64,000 bases of DNA from Macrocystis pyrifera (taxonomy: Eukaryota > Sar > Phaeophyceae > Laminariales > Laminariaceae), in contig JASSKH010000017.1 in the NCBI GenBank assembly GCA_031763025.1, positions 11,401,126-11,465,125 of the forward strand, written 5' to 3'. Of this stretch, positions 24,578 to 35,582 are shown piece after piece. The notes beneath the pieces are model-generated. The model was not told the origin of the DNA, searched no databases, and saw only the letters and a list, made by a program, of their open reading frames with translations. The stretch's first letter is position 1; the number at the start of each line of letters is the position of its first letter. A program made the position numbers and the translations under genes.

Positions 24578-27500
24578 CTGTGCATCAAGATGAAACAACC
24601 GTCCGACAGGTCAGGTGTGGTGCCGGCGTCAATATTCATGGTTCAAGGCTTCGCCGCGAGCACTCCTACAGGAGTAAATCGTAGTATACGATCGAAAGTT
24701 TGAAAGCAAAGAACCTGCGGTAGATAAATAGGGCAATATATCTACTGCTTTGGGTTGACAGACTGGTCTTACGGCAGAGGGGTTACTGTTAGGTCATAAT
24801 TACCAAGAGCCTCTCGGATGAGTGACTGCCCTGTTTCCTCGCAGTCCTACGTTTTTTTGTTTTGTTTTGTTTTTCCGTTTATTGTTTGGCAATATCCACC
24901 GCCATGGGAATGCCTGTTACGCGGCGGTAAAACACAAGGCCGAGTGAGGTACGGAGGGAGCTACCCGCCATAGGCGTAAACGTGGTATTGAATATGGGGA
25001 CGGAGTCCCTATCGGTACGGCACGACACGGCACAGCAACTCGGACAGGATGCCGTTGGAGCACCGCACGCGGAACACTAACACTTGCACGCCAACGGCTG
25101 GTGGTGATAAATCTTCATACTCTAACAAAACAAGTGGGCCTGTAGCAAACGACTCACGAAATTATTGTACCGTAGAAGGCTCTTGAATAAAACGTGATTC
25201 ACGACAAAGGAACCACTCGATGCATCGGGCTTGAAAGATTTGTATATTGACCATTTGCGTGTCTAATCCTTAGCTCGTGCGATTGTGCATCGGCGTGTTG
25301 TTTGCTGGCTTTCTCGATGTCAGATGTTTGGAACACGTTCGTTGCGCTTCGTGTTCGGAACCTAGATAAACGTTGTAGCGTACAACCACTGCTACTGTTG
25401 GAATACTACACCTACGTGTCGAGGCGGGAGTTTGTGAATATACGATGTAGATACTGAGCTGCACGCGAACAGGAAAACCGGCGAACAAGGAAGTATGCAT
25501 CAGCGACTCTGGAATCACTACACGCTCGGGTAGAAGCTCATAACCAGGTGCTAAGACGGGGGCACCTCACTCACGCAGGATGTTCGACGTATGCTACAGT
25601 AGAGGTGCACCAGTGTGTTTCTTAGCCGCTGCGCTTGAGGAGCTGTTACACATCACCCAAAAACATTGACTTCAAGAAAAATAAAAGTGCAGTGGTTGAT
25701 GAAAAATCCCAGAGCCTAGGTATACACAAATATAGTTTCGCAAGACAAGAATGGGATTCGGACTATTGGGGCTTAAGAGCCCCGTCATTCATAGCATACT
25801 TCAAACGAAACGTGGCAACTTTATTATAACGCACATATCTGAACAACACAAACTACGGTTCATACGTATGGCACTGAAGGGGACGCAAATGCTATTCACA
25901 GGAAAAAATCTACGGCAGGGACATCTCCTTTGAGTTACCGCTATTTTGCTGAGACTCCTCACGTAAAGAGCGTCACACAAAAAGCCACAATCCAAAAAAA
26001 CTGCAATCTTGAAGACTAATTGTACGGCCAACCCGGTCAAACATACCATGGTTATGCGGTTAGTACACAGCGTAACCTATTGGACAACCTTCACATGGTG
26101 TTAGGGTCTGTCGAACGTGAGTAGTGTTTTAGCTAAGATCGGTCGATCGTATTTTAGATATATCACCACAAATATGCTACAGTACAGTGACTCTATCCTA
26201 GGCAGTACAGGAAGGCATTGAACACGTTGTGAACCTGTAACGACATATCCCTGGAAATCGCGTGACCATTCTGGACCAGATGTTGATCTACTGGAAGACG
26301 CCGTCCATTTCACCGCTGATCATATTCATGTAAGCCATGTTGCTGGACGACGGAAACACAGAAAACATCCGCAAGGTGGACGGGACGAACGGGCACGTTT
26401 ACGCAGCGGTTGTATCACCAACGCAGTAAAAGGCAACTGCTGTGGCAAGTGCTGCTGCTCCACTGAGGTTTCGTCGCTGACGTGACATTCGACCCAGACG
26501 ATAGCGGCTGGCGGCTGCCGGTCAGGGGCCAATTTCCACTACAACGACACTTAAACTGAGACCGGAAAAGCGTTTCATGACGCTCCGCCCACCCCTGAAC
26601 ACGCGACCGACCTGTGTACGATCGAGTGAAAAAGAATGCTGCAATAAGAGGGGTGCCACGTTCGTTAGAGAATACAACTTTATTAGGCGTTCATGCTGTC
26701 AGTCTGGATACGTGGGTCCATAAACGCACCATGCAGCGCGGTATGGCTCAAGAATGGCGGTGGCATAAGGCAAAACGCTAGGTGCGGTCATACTAAAGTT
26801 GAGCTGTGGTTTAGATTGTTTGTATTTTAAGGAGCACCTTCTACTCGTCAAGGTATTTATCAGATATTGTTAGCACATGTCGCGTTGATTGGAACCGCGG
26901 ACGAATCCCGTGTGCAAACACTGGAGAAGCACCTCTCCGACTCGGGGTTTTTCCGGCCGTGGGTAGAGCAGTGGTTTTTAAAAATGTATGCCCTTGTTCT
27001 TGCGCATTTCGTGGCGGGGCGCGTACCAGGTTCCGATCTTCGACCTGAGTAAGAAACATCGACCTCTATCCAAATATCTCGATTAAGATCAATGCATTCT
27101 CAAGGCGTAGTTCGCCGAAAGATGTACGGATTAATCATGCACTAGAAACCACTCACCAAACGTTCCCTTCCGTTCGGGTTGTTATCACGCGTTCGCAAGC
27201 TCATGCCGTAATAGAGGCAGTGATTCGGATACTTTTTCATGTATGGCGGGGTGTAGATGCATACTGCTTCGGAGTTCCATGCCTACCAGAGCACCGACCA
27301 AATAGTTACCGTAGCCATAGCATACCTTGGGGATCGATACCAGACGGTAATAAATCCTCGATGGTAGTGAAATCCTACGGAGACGTAACGAACCGCCCCT
27401 CCAGCAGTAATCACACAACGGCAGTGGACGCATCAAATTAGAATCGGGAATACCCCGCCTGGCTTTCTAGGCTGTCGGGCACTGGTGTACTGAGTAAATT

Positions 27501-27732
27501 TTGCTCCAGTCAGCAACCCCAGCAAGCTCAGCCCGAAACAATTGCACACCGCACTAGGCCAAATGTACATGCCAGCCACCGGAGAGAGACGTCTCAGTTC
27601 GGGCTGGACGTTTGCGACGAATTTCCTCGTGTTCGTTTCATCCGGGGGGGTGGCCGTGGTTGCGGCTGTTTTCTCACCTGTTGATAGACGAATTGAACCT
27701 CAGTGGAGCACTCAGGTGCCTTCCCTGCCATT

Positions 27733-27867
27733 CTAGAACATCCAGGCCTCGCTCGTGCGTGTAAGGTCGCTCTCGATGCGTATGTCCTCTAGGATCGTCT
27801 CGGTCAAGCGTCGGTACGTGACGAAACATAGGTCGCTGAGGTATTTCTCAAGGACGGCGTGGTCCAC
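27733..27867 (-). CDS. Candidate terminal exon
   Basis: An acceptor CCAACAG/GTGGAC at 27868 opens a frame that reads VDHAVLEKYLSDLCFVTYRR, then an acidic helix-like stretch, and stops at TAG (27733-27735). The composition is protein-like, with alternating charged and hydrophobic residues. It lies between matched exons of gene 2 but ends in a stop codon, so it may belong to an alternative transcript or a separate gene. Family not recognised. Confidence 0.35.
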   Translation of the reverse strand: MDHAVLEKYLSDLCFVTYRRLTETILEDIRIESDLTRTSEAWMF

Positions 27868-28464
27868 CTGTTGGACCACCGAAAACGGGATGATTGGGGT
27901 GACTCACGAAGGGCTGGTAGGGTGGTCGGACAAGGGGGGCCTGAATTTATTTATCTGGAGTTGAACACAACACACAGCGCATATCGATACCACGCCATCA
28001 ACCATACAGTAGCCAGGGCGCAGGTGCGTACGTCAAGGCATGCAATTATGATACCCACAGACCGAAATAGGAGGGACTCAGGGGGCATGCGTAAAAACGC
28101 ACCCAGGGAGTCTATGAGTAACAGCAGCGATGCCCACGCAGGGGTACTTCCTTCGGCTCCAAGCATCGAATCGCGCCTCGCTGTAGTCATTGACATTGGG
28201 TATTCAGCTGGCTGAAGTACATCTACTCTACGAATAGACGTCCGAACAATACATGATCAGGCCAAGTTGATATATTTGATTAGTCTTTGGGCGCCAAGTC
28301 GCAAATTGAAAGATCTGCACTGTTTTCCGAAACAAGACTGACGAGGCACACAATATACTTACGATAGTGTCTGTTGTTGCCATCAACACGTCAACAGTGT
28401 AGACGAAGGAAGTATGTGATGTGTGGACCATTGCGCAACTTCTCTGCAAACCTCCGTGAGATAC

Positions 28465-28734
28465 CCTGCTGCTACCACCGGAACGTTGCATGGTTAACGC
28501 ACACAGTGTGATATGTCCAATGTGGGACGGAGCTTCCATCTCGTTTCCACGGTCGATGTGCCGACGCAGATATTTCTCGGCAGAATCAAAGACCCTCCAA
28601 AGTACTGGTGTGGTTGAACAATATGCAACCTCGACCAACAGCTCAAATGCAACAGTGCACGGGCAGGGTATGATCTTATCCTCCAGAGAACTCCCAGACT
28701 CACTGCCGCCCATGTGGGCCGCAGCATCATCTAC
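28465..28734 (-). CDS. Candidate exon of gene 2
   Basis: A 270-nt frame lies between an acceptor ATTTAG (or TTTAGTAG three bases on) and a donor AGG/GTATCT. The peptide contains DDAAAHMGGSESGSSLEDK, then AFELLVEVAY and FDSAEKYLRRHIDRG. The composition is strongly protein-like. A weak counterpart in gene 1 (LELVREVGV near 6.15-6.2 kb) lies in the same relative position. I do not recognise a domain. Confidence 0.42.
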
Positions 28735-28842
28735 TAAATTTAAGCAAGTAAGTGCACCTTCCACAAGAAAATACTATCCATCCACCACCCGCAATTATAA
28801 GCATCATGCCACCTGTCACCCTATTCGAGGTGTCGTCTTGAC

Positions 28843-28964
28843 GCCGGGATATGGTCGATATCCTCAACGTACCACTTGGGCTTAGCATCGGCGCCCGATC
28901 CACCGCCACCCATAAGGAACAGGTTTGCGTCGTACCCTTCCGTGTGCAGCGTGTCTAGCATATC
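28843..28964 (-). CDS. Candidate exon of gene 2 (weak match to 6216-6509)
   Basis: The acceptor is CGACACAG/GATATG after a pyrimidine-rich stretch. The frame reads DMLDTLHTEGYDANLFLMGG, a Gly-rich turn, and KWYVEDIDHIPAS. The donor is uncertain: GTCAAG at 28842 is possible, and otherwise the frame runs to a TAG at 28821. The frame is also open upstream of the acceptor, so the intron boundary could be wrong. Confidence 0.4.
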
Positions 28965-31304
28965 CTGTGTCGGAGCAGGTGGAGCGCGGAAAGTCATCCG
29001 TCATTAAACGCCCACGGACAAAGGTACAAACAACAAGAAGCTCTCACCATCCAAGAGGATAACAGCCGCTTGTGGAGTAAATACTCTCTCCCCTTTCCCC
29101 CCCTCCAATTTCGGTTCGGCTGGCTACACTAAAACCCGAAATAAGTAGGTGAGTCAGGCGTGTGTTTCGTGGGTTCGAGCACCATCATATCGTCTACTAC
29201 AACACTCTCAGCGCGGCCGTCTCTAGGACAGTCAGTTGCTTTCCTTACGCAACGCGACTCATATGTTGATGTGGTCAGCACAATTCGTCGTTCATCGGCA
29301 CTCAGAACATGTGTACTGATACATAACACATATAAGGCTTGACCGTTGGTGACCAACAATGAGTTTTGTCAGGCACGTAACCTTCGCCCTCCCCTTCAGT
29401 GGGGCTCTCACCTTTGGGGGTACACCCGGAGGAAGCCCTTGCAGGATGTTGTTCGCCAGGGCGAGGTTTTTTTTCTTCTCTCGTGCTATTGTTGTCACGA
29501 GGTACAAGGCACGGCCTTGTATAGGGTGCGGAAGGTTGGCGGATCAGAGGTAGAGAACAGGCGGGAGTTGAAAACGAAAGCAAAACGAAACGCATAACAA
29601 AACGAAAACGTGGGAATGGGGGACACTGTGGACACAAGGCCGACAGCAGTATGCACCCGAGTCGTGATTTATAGTATCTTCTCGCACAGTGCGGACTAGT
29701 GCCGACGAGGAATTAACTCGCTTCTTTTGAGATGCTGCCTCATGAAAAATAACTATACTGTCTAGCTACGGTGCAGCTACGTCCTTGTAAATGGTCATCT
29801 ACGAAATGGATATATTTCTGTTGGCTGCCCACGACACCCGCAAGCAGTTGTACAGACATATTTCCATGTAGAAAGGCGCCGACTGACGAGAACAAAATCG
29901 CCATCATCGATCCAGGAAGCTGTGAAGGCCAGGACGAGGTAGGACCTAGGAGGTGAGGGATACTCATACGAAGAAGAAAAGGAAACGTTGCATGTGTAAG
30001 GTGGGGGATCAGGCCCATACATGACGTACGACTCTGTTCGTACGTCTCGAAACCGATTGCTGTTCAAAGTTTTCAAAAACTTGGACAACGGTGCATCGAT
30101 CCGCCCGCATCTGCAAATACCATTTAAGCCTAGGCGCCATGGTCCAATAGTCGAGCATGAACGTATATATTTTGCATGGATCTGGATCATGGATCTGGCG
30201 ATGTATCCATTCCATGTCAAATACTACGAAGTCTATTGATCAGTCCATGGATACACACGACCATTTAATACATCAATAGCTCAACCCGCGAGCTGTAGCT
30301 ATATCCCGCAATTCAACTACGAAGTCAACCAATCCACCGGTCGTTCGTGGGAAATCAAAATGGTGGTAGTCCTCTCGCAGGTCTAGCAAAAGGTGCCCCA
30401 CCCTGAGCGATTAAAGTCGTAAAGGTGGGCTTTTAGTATCTGTATGACAAGTCGGGAGAACACATCAAACAGCCCGAGGCCACTGAACTCGCCAAATAAA
30501 GGATATCCAGTGCGTACCGGGGAACTCACACAATACAGTTTTCCGCCAAACTTTGCACAAATCAAGAGACGACGAGATAAAAAACAATTTGTGTTCGTGT
30601 TGTGACCGGTTCGATGTCATACCGCAACCCGCGACAATTAAACTTTGCATTTCTGTCACAGCCCGGGTGCTACGGCCCTACGAGACCAATCTTAGCACTC
30701 ACCCCATTATGTTTAACCCATTTGTGCTGTGTTCTGGCTCACAAGGCATTGCAGGTAGGAAGGAACGAAGGGTGTGACGGGGGCACGTTCGAGCGACCCG
30801 TGGGTTTCCCTCCTTTGGTTCATTCAGTTTGTTGTGCAGCCCTTTTCGTGACGTGATTAAAGCTGAACACTACACTAGTTGACTCTGGCGAATTGTCTGC
30901 CCACACATAATACATATACATATGGCATCACCAAATGAGCCAGTGCGTTCAAACCATGCTTTGGTTGAGCAGTATTTGTCCACCGGTACAGCCACCAGAA
31001 CAGCCACGAACACATCCCGCTCGCGGCAACGTTTCTAGTGGCCCACGTTAACCGCAGCGTCTCCTGCGCTACGGTCAATCAAACACACCCGTATTTCTCT
31101 ATTATCATACGTAACTGCTCCTCTGCAGCGAACCGTGAACTTCCTAGGCAATCATTTCATTTTCATAATACCACCACCAACCCAAGCCTCGTACCGCTTT
31201 CTATTGCGACAAATCGCCCCTTCGTCACGACATAATGTTTAGGGTTAATCTGGCCGATGAGTACTCGCCTCGGTGCGTATACACAACAACACGATTGTCC
31301 GCAC

Positions 31305-31381
31305 CTCGCTGTTTCGACGGTGCCTTCTGAAGAACATTCCGCCAGCGAATCCTTCGCCAGCTTCATGTACGTCGAGACTTT
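31305..31381 (-). CDS. Candidate exon 5 of gene 2
   Basis: A 77-nt segment lies between an acceptor TTGTGTAG/AAAG and a donor GCGAG/GTGCGG. Its phase-0 frame reads KVSTYMKLAKDSLAECSSEG and then TVETA. This would extend a helical segment directly after exon 4. No gene 1 copy was located. The assignment rests on splice signals and composition only. Confidence 0.3.
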
Positions 31382-32051
31382 CTACACAACACTATTCAGA
31401 TGGATGGCTTCAAGACTCGGGAGATTGTTTTAGCCAGGTAAACCAGGGCACTGAGAGCTGGTGCTTAGCTTCAAGCGTCGGTCGACCGTTTTTTTTTGTT
31501 TCGGTGTGACCACGTTGACGGCTAGGGTGGAGGGTCCGCTTTTTAGGGGCACACGTGTTGTCGGTTCTTGAGTCACTCGAAATCCTATAGTACGTGCAGT
31601 GTTGAGCTTTTACTAGTTTGGTATTTGCGCGAAATACAGCGCGGGTGAAGTTGTTGACACGCTGCGCCAACAACATTTCACTATGTCCGTTGTTATATCA
31701 AGAACAAGAGCCACTCGTTCAAGAGGTCCACACTCAGTAATGAAGATTGGGACACCTCTCCCCTGCCGTTGCCGTTTTCGGTCTTGTTTTTAATCGAATC
31801 GGAGAAGACTGACTCCGGTATGGAAGGCGGGTTACAGAGAAAACTGCTTTGATATGAACCGATGTTGCTCGGTGTTTGTCGATGGTAAATCTACTTATCA
31901 AAACAGACCTCGAGCAAAAACGCGAATTGCTCTTGCATCTGCCACGAAACACCCAACGAACGCGTAATCGAGCATTGTCAAACCCTTCCAGCATCAACGC
32001 TAGACAGACACACTATGTTTCTGCGCCGTTGGTGGACTGTACTTCGCTCAC

Positions 32052-32281
32052 CTCTCACCGATGGCACTCAAACACCATAGGTGCTGCCGCTCGTTCTTAT
32101 GCAGGTTAATCTGCCATGTATCACTTGGCTTCTCTAGCGCACGAACTACCGACAAGCTTTGATGCTTAGCACGGTATACACAGTAGCCAGAGAAATATGT
32201 CCGAAAAATACTAAAGAACGATGCTAGAGTAATCTGAGATACATCTGGGCATTGTTGAAAATCCATAAGAAGTATCCCCAA
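32052..32281 (-). CDS. Candidate exon, upstream edge unknown
   Basis: An open frame ends at a donor GAGAG/GTGAGC. The peptide includes RAKHQSLSVVRALEKPSDTW and QHLWCLSAIGER. Several AG acceptors are possible at its upstream side. It lies on the strand of gene 2, downstream of exon 4. No paralogous copy was seen. Confidence 0.27.
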
Positions 32282-32389
32282 CGTCAGTAGACACGACTAC
32301 ATCAGTTCGCTGCGATGATGTCGGTAACAGTGGTAGTCCATTGAGCTTGAGGTATGTGGGGCCTGGGTTGAAAAATATATTTCACCTAC

Positions 32390-32528
32390 CCACTAAAGCA
32401 AGGATGTCTGTTTCGGCATTGGTTCGGATTTGACAAAAACGGAACCCTTCCAATTTCGTCGTTTCTAGCTTCACCATGGGCGGCTTGGCACAAACAACTT
32501 CGCAGTCAAGCTCTCCAGTGGAGTCCGC
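32390..32528 (-). CDS. Candidate exon, possibly alternative
   Basis: A 139-nt segment lies between an acceptor AAATCCCTCAG/GCGG and a donor TAGTGG/GTAGGTG. The frame reads ADSTGELDCEVVCAKPPMVK, then KLEGFRFCQIRTNAETDI. Both splice sites are good and the peptide is protein-like. Its length is not a multiple of three, so joining it between exon 4 and the candidate at 31305-31381 would change the downstream frame. Confidence 0.35.
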
Positions 32529-32643
32529 CTGAGGGATTTCACATGTAGCAGCAGCCACAAAGCACCACACTGGTTGTGTAACGTGAGTGGACGAAAATAC
32601 GCCCAACCCACAAGAATTCCGCCGCTTTGCTCATGAAACTCAC

Positions 32644-32879
32644 AAACTCCATCGAGCGACCATGCACGAGCGTTCCGAGAGCAATGGCGCACCAAAGGAT
32701 GCACTTTGAAGGATCTTTCTCCCCCTCCTGATTCGCCAACGCCTGGTTCCACCCGGATCTCCTGTGGAACACCCCCTTTCTTTCGCCACGCGTTGCTGCC
32801 GGCTTGGACACGAAGAATGTCACTTCCCTGCTGCGATGATGTGCCATGCATGATGCCAACCATCGCTTGCCGAACCACA
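32644..32879 (-). pseudogene. Gene 2 exon 4, frame broken
   Basis: The acceptor TTTTCTTGCAG/T and the donor GAGTTT/GTGAGT are both strong and in homologous positions to gene 1 exon 4. The start (VVRQAMVGIMHG) and the end (SKCILWCAIALGTLVHG) match gene 1 but lie in different frames. The exon is 236 nt against 247 nt in gene 1, an 11-nt difference that is not a multiple of three. Either a small indel has broken the gene or a very short extra intron exists. Confidence 0.52.
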
Positions 32880-33236
32880 CTGCAAGAAAACACGCGACGT
32901 GTCGTATTGCGAGCGGTGTTGCTAGGGGCTGTACACTAGAAACGGCTCTCACAACCTTCTCGCACCTCTTCAGAGCGATGATTATATTGTACTATCGAAC
33001 GGTGTTCATGACGCCAATGACGTGGTGTATCGATTTTCCAGGTTGTGGTTCGTTAGTACAACACGCAATTGAGCGTCCCGATGATAGGAAGAGGTGGTTG
33101 TCACCAAGTATGTTCTTTTACCAGTGATGGGAAAGGCTATTGTGATTGCGGTACGCTGGAGTGCACCCAGCGTGAGGAAGGCCATCGTTCATCGTCCTGC
33201 TGTATACTGCAGCACTTGCCTTGCTCACTCACTCAC

Positions 33237-33344
33237 CTGGCCGTCGCCAGGGGAAGGAAGCCCAAACACGCAAAATAGTCGATCAGGAACGCGTTCTCCT
33301 GCATCCCCACAAGACCCGTGGCTGGGGACGGGCTGAACTCACAC
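33237..33344 (-). CDS. Gene 2 exon 3
   Basis: A 108-nt exon has an acceptor CTCCACAG/G and a consensus donor CCAG/GTGAGT. The peptide CEFSPSPATGLVGMQENAFL and then IDYFACLGFLPLATA is conserved with gene 1 exon 3, which has the same length. Codon phase is one base at entry and two bases at exit, fitting exons 2 and 4. The function of this segment is not known to me; in the family it would sit just behind the DNA-binding cluster. Confidence 0.65.
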
Positions 33345-34028
33345 CTGTGGAGGTAGTAGGTGTCATGCGTTAGGTCAGGACCATAATGAGAGATTGTAAT
33401 CGAAATGACGTAGTGGCTTACAAACGGTGGTTCCTGGCCTGCTTCCGTAGGTCACATGAGACATCGACATTCTAGATAAGGCCCTCGCGCACAAAGTTGT
33501 GTTTTACCGATGCACCCATGCACGGGAATTGGAGGGAGTGATATTGCGACGAGTGCTGCCAAAGCGTCCCTAGTCACATATTGTTTTACTGTATTATTGC
33601 ATGCTGCTTCGGGTGTAATCCAGGCACTGGCACATCAGACCTACTCGACCGCAATCTTGCCCTTTGCATGGTGGTGCGGCCGATGTTTGAGGTGCGTGTA
33701 TCGTCATTATGTGGTGCTACAGATCACTGTAGATATCGTCGTTGGTCGTGTGATTGTCGCTATTGCTACGCCAGGCGTGTGACCACTACCACTGCAGAAC
33801 TTCCGCATGGACAAGAGCGCATTTTCCTGACAACACGCGAGCAACCTTACCCAGAGTTATCTTCGTCGTAAATCCCTGCGGTTTACACATGGTACATAGT
33901 ACCTCCAGAGGGTGGTATAGCCAAAACAGCTCGACGATCTTGGCCCACCGGATGCCGTCGCCATGTTCCCGCCGGTCCCCATTTTTGCTACGTCAATCGG
34001 CCGCTTGGCGGCTCCGGACGGCTTCCAC

Positions 34029-34115
34029 CCGAAAACCGCCATTGCGTTCAACTGGTATTTGGTCAGTTTATTCTGGCGGTAATGACACTGCGGCTTGTTT
34101 CTGGCGATGCAGAGG
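34029..34115 (-). CDS. Gene 2 exon 2: second zinc-cluster half
   Basis: An 87-nt exon has an acceptor CGTAATTAG/C and a donor TTCGG/GTGGAAG. It reads LCIARNKPQCHYRQNKLTKY. Together with the end of exon 1 (PRC plus a split Ser codon) it makes C-x2-C-x7-C, the second half of a Zn2Cys6 motif. Basic residues follow the last cysteine, as in the linker of known zinc-cluster regulators. Gene 1 has the homologous SIDKNKPHCQNRQ. Confidence 0.58.
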
Positions 34116-35009
34116 CTAATTACGATAGCATGGAAACGAACGAAGCGCGTTGGGAATAGAGCGTAGGGAAGCCGGAGAACACAAGTAGTCACTATAGAAC
34201 CGGGGGAACGAATTAGCATTGACAGGAGCGTGGTAATATTCTCAAGCAATTCACGGAGTATCGGCGTTTGTTCTTCTCCCGGGAGCACACGATATGGTGG
34301 TTGACCTGAAATCTTCCCTATGATTGATGCGCTTCAGTTCGAAGCTTCAACCAGAAGCAGTGATGTTGACAGCACCCGTGCAGCTTACGTGGGGCGTGAG
34401 TTTGGCTTTGCGTCTAAAACCTAACAAGGTGCGGTCTGTTGCCGAGCGGAGTGAATTTTCTCTGCCCTAACCGTGCCGCACGAGCTGAAAGGCGTACCAT
34501 CAAATTTCCAAACAACCCCTCATGTAGAAATAGTGACTTTCGACAGACGCTCCACCTCGTAAAACAAGCGTTCTTGTTGTCCGGCTTAAAAATCACAATA
34601 CATCCTCCCTAACTGACTTGCATGACGAGAAACAGGTGTAGACGGGTGATTGGCAACAAATGGATATCAAGGACTCCACTAAATTTTCTCGTGCACATAA
34701 CATTAAGTATTATATGCCCTGATGTGTATTTGTTCGTACCCTCCAACAGCTTCAACATTTGTTTTCTACCTAAACCAAAGATCTATTGCAAGCCTTCCTC
34801 AAATTGTCGCCCTCGACTAACTTTCGTGATTCATGGGACAAGTTCTCTATTTTCTCCAACGTTTTTTGAGAAAATCTTTAATACTATAAATGAAATATAG
34901 AACAGCGTATTACGCAGCTTGCGAAGTTGGGTATCAACCATCTAGTCAGTCGAACTCACAGCTAACGTATTTCAGAATTTATTATAAAAATACGCGTAGT
35001 CCCCCATGA

Positions 35010-35014
35010 GTTCC
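35010..35014. repeat. Target-site duplication GTTCC, left copy
   Basis: These five bases precede the left LTR start TGTTG and are repeated after the right LTR at 40370-40374. A 5-bp duplication is the usual footprint of LTR retrotransposon integration. Confidence 0.85.
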
Positions 35015-35272
35015 TGTTGGTTGATCCTTAAAGGTATAGGCGCAGCTGGCATGGGAACGCGTGGCTGACTCCAGACATGACACGGAACTCCTCTTATAGT
35101 ACATCCTCGCTGTAGAGTTGATTCGCCTCACATGCAGTAGAGGGTTCCACCTGACGAGTGACATTGGTGGGCACACATTACCCCGATATCCCAATACCCT
35201 ACTGCCGGAATCCCTTTCCAGCTTGGAACTCCTTAATCTACCATGGATCTTATATGTCGTGTACCTGAGTAC
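35015..35272 (-). repeat. Left LTR, first part
   Basis: This matches 40104-40361 base by base except for about a dozen substitutions. It starts TGTTGGTTG and breaks off at GAGTAC, where the nested element has inserted. The remaining eight bases (AATCAACA) lie at 37358-37365. Confidence 0.88.
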
Positions 35273-35504
35273 TATGGCCTCTGCCAGATGATATCAGCAA
35301 GAGGGCTTCCAGCGAGGGACTCCACCAGTCTCGCTGGCCTCGCACTCAGTAAGTCTTGTTCTTAGAGCTTGTATTATCACGGAGTGATCCTCATCGGACC
35401 ACGAGCCAGGTGGCTAGGGGACATCACACAGGATCCCCGGCCACTGCTCCACTCACACATGCGATTACACTGAAACCTCCACGGCTTGGTATCTTTTGGC
35501 TACA
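35273..35504 (-). repeat. Left terminal repeat of nested element
   Basis: Identical to 37122-37353, with a constant offset of 1849 bases and no gaps. The following base (G) is also shared, so the exact 3' edge is uncertain by one or two bases. Confidence 0.88.
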
Positions 35505-35582
35505 GCACCCCCAAAGCGAGTTCACTCGACACGAACGAGCTTGACAAAACCAAAAAACCAAGACGAAATCGCATGCGGCAAA

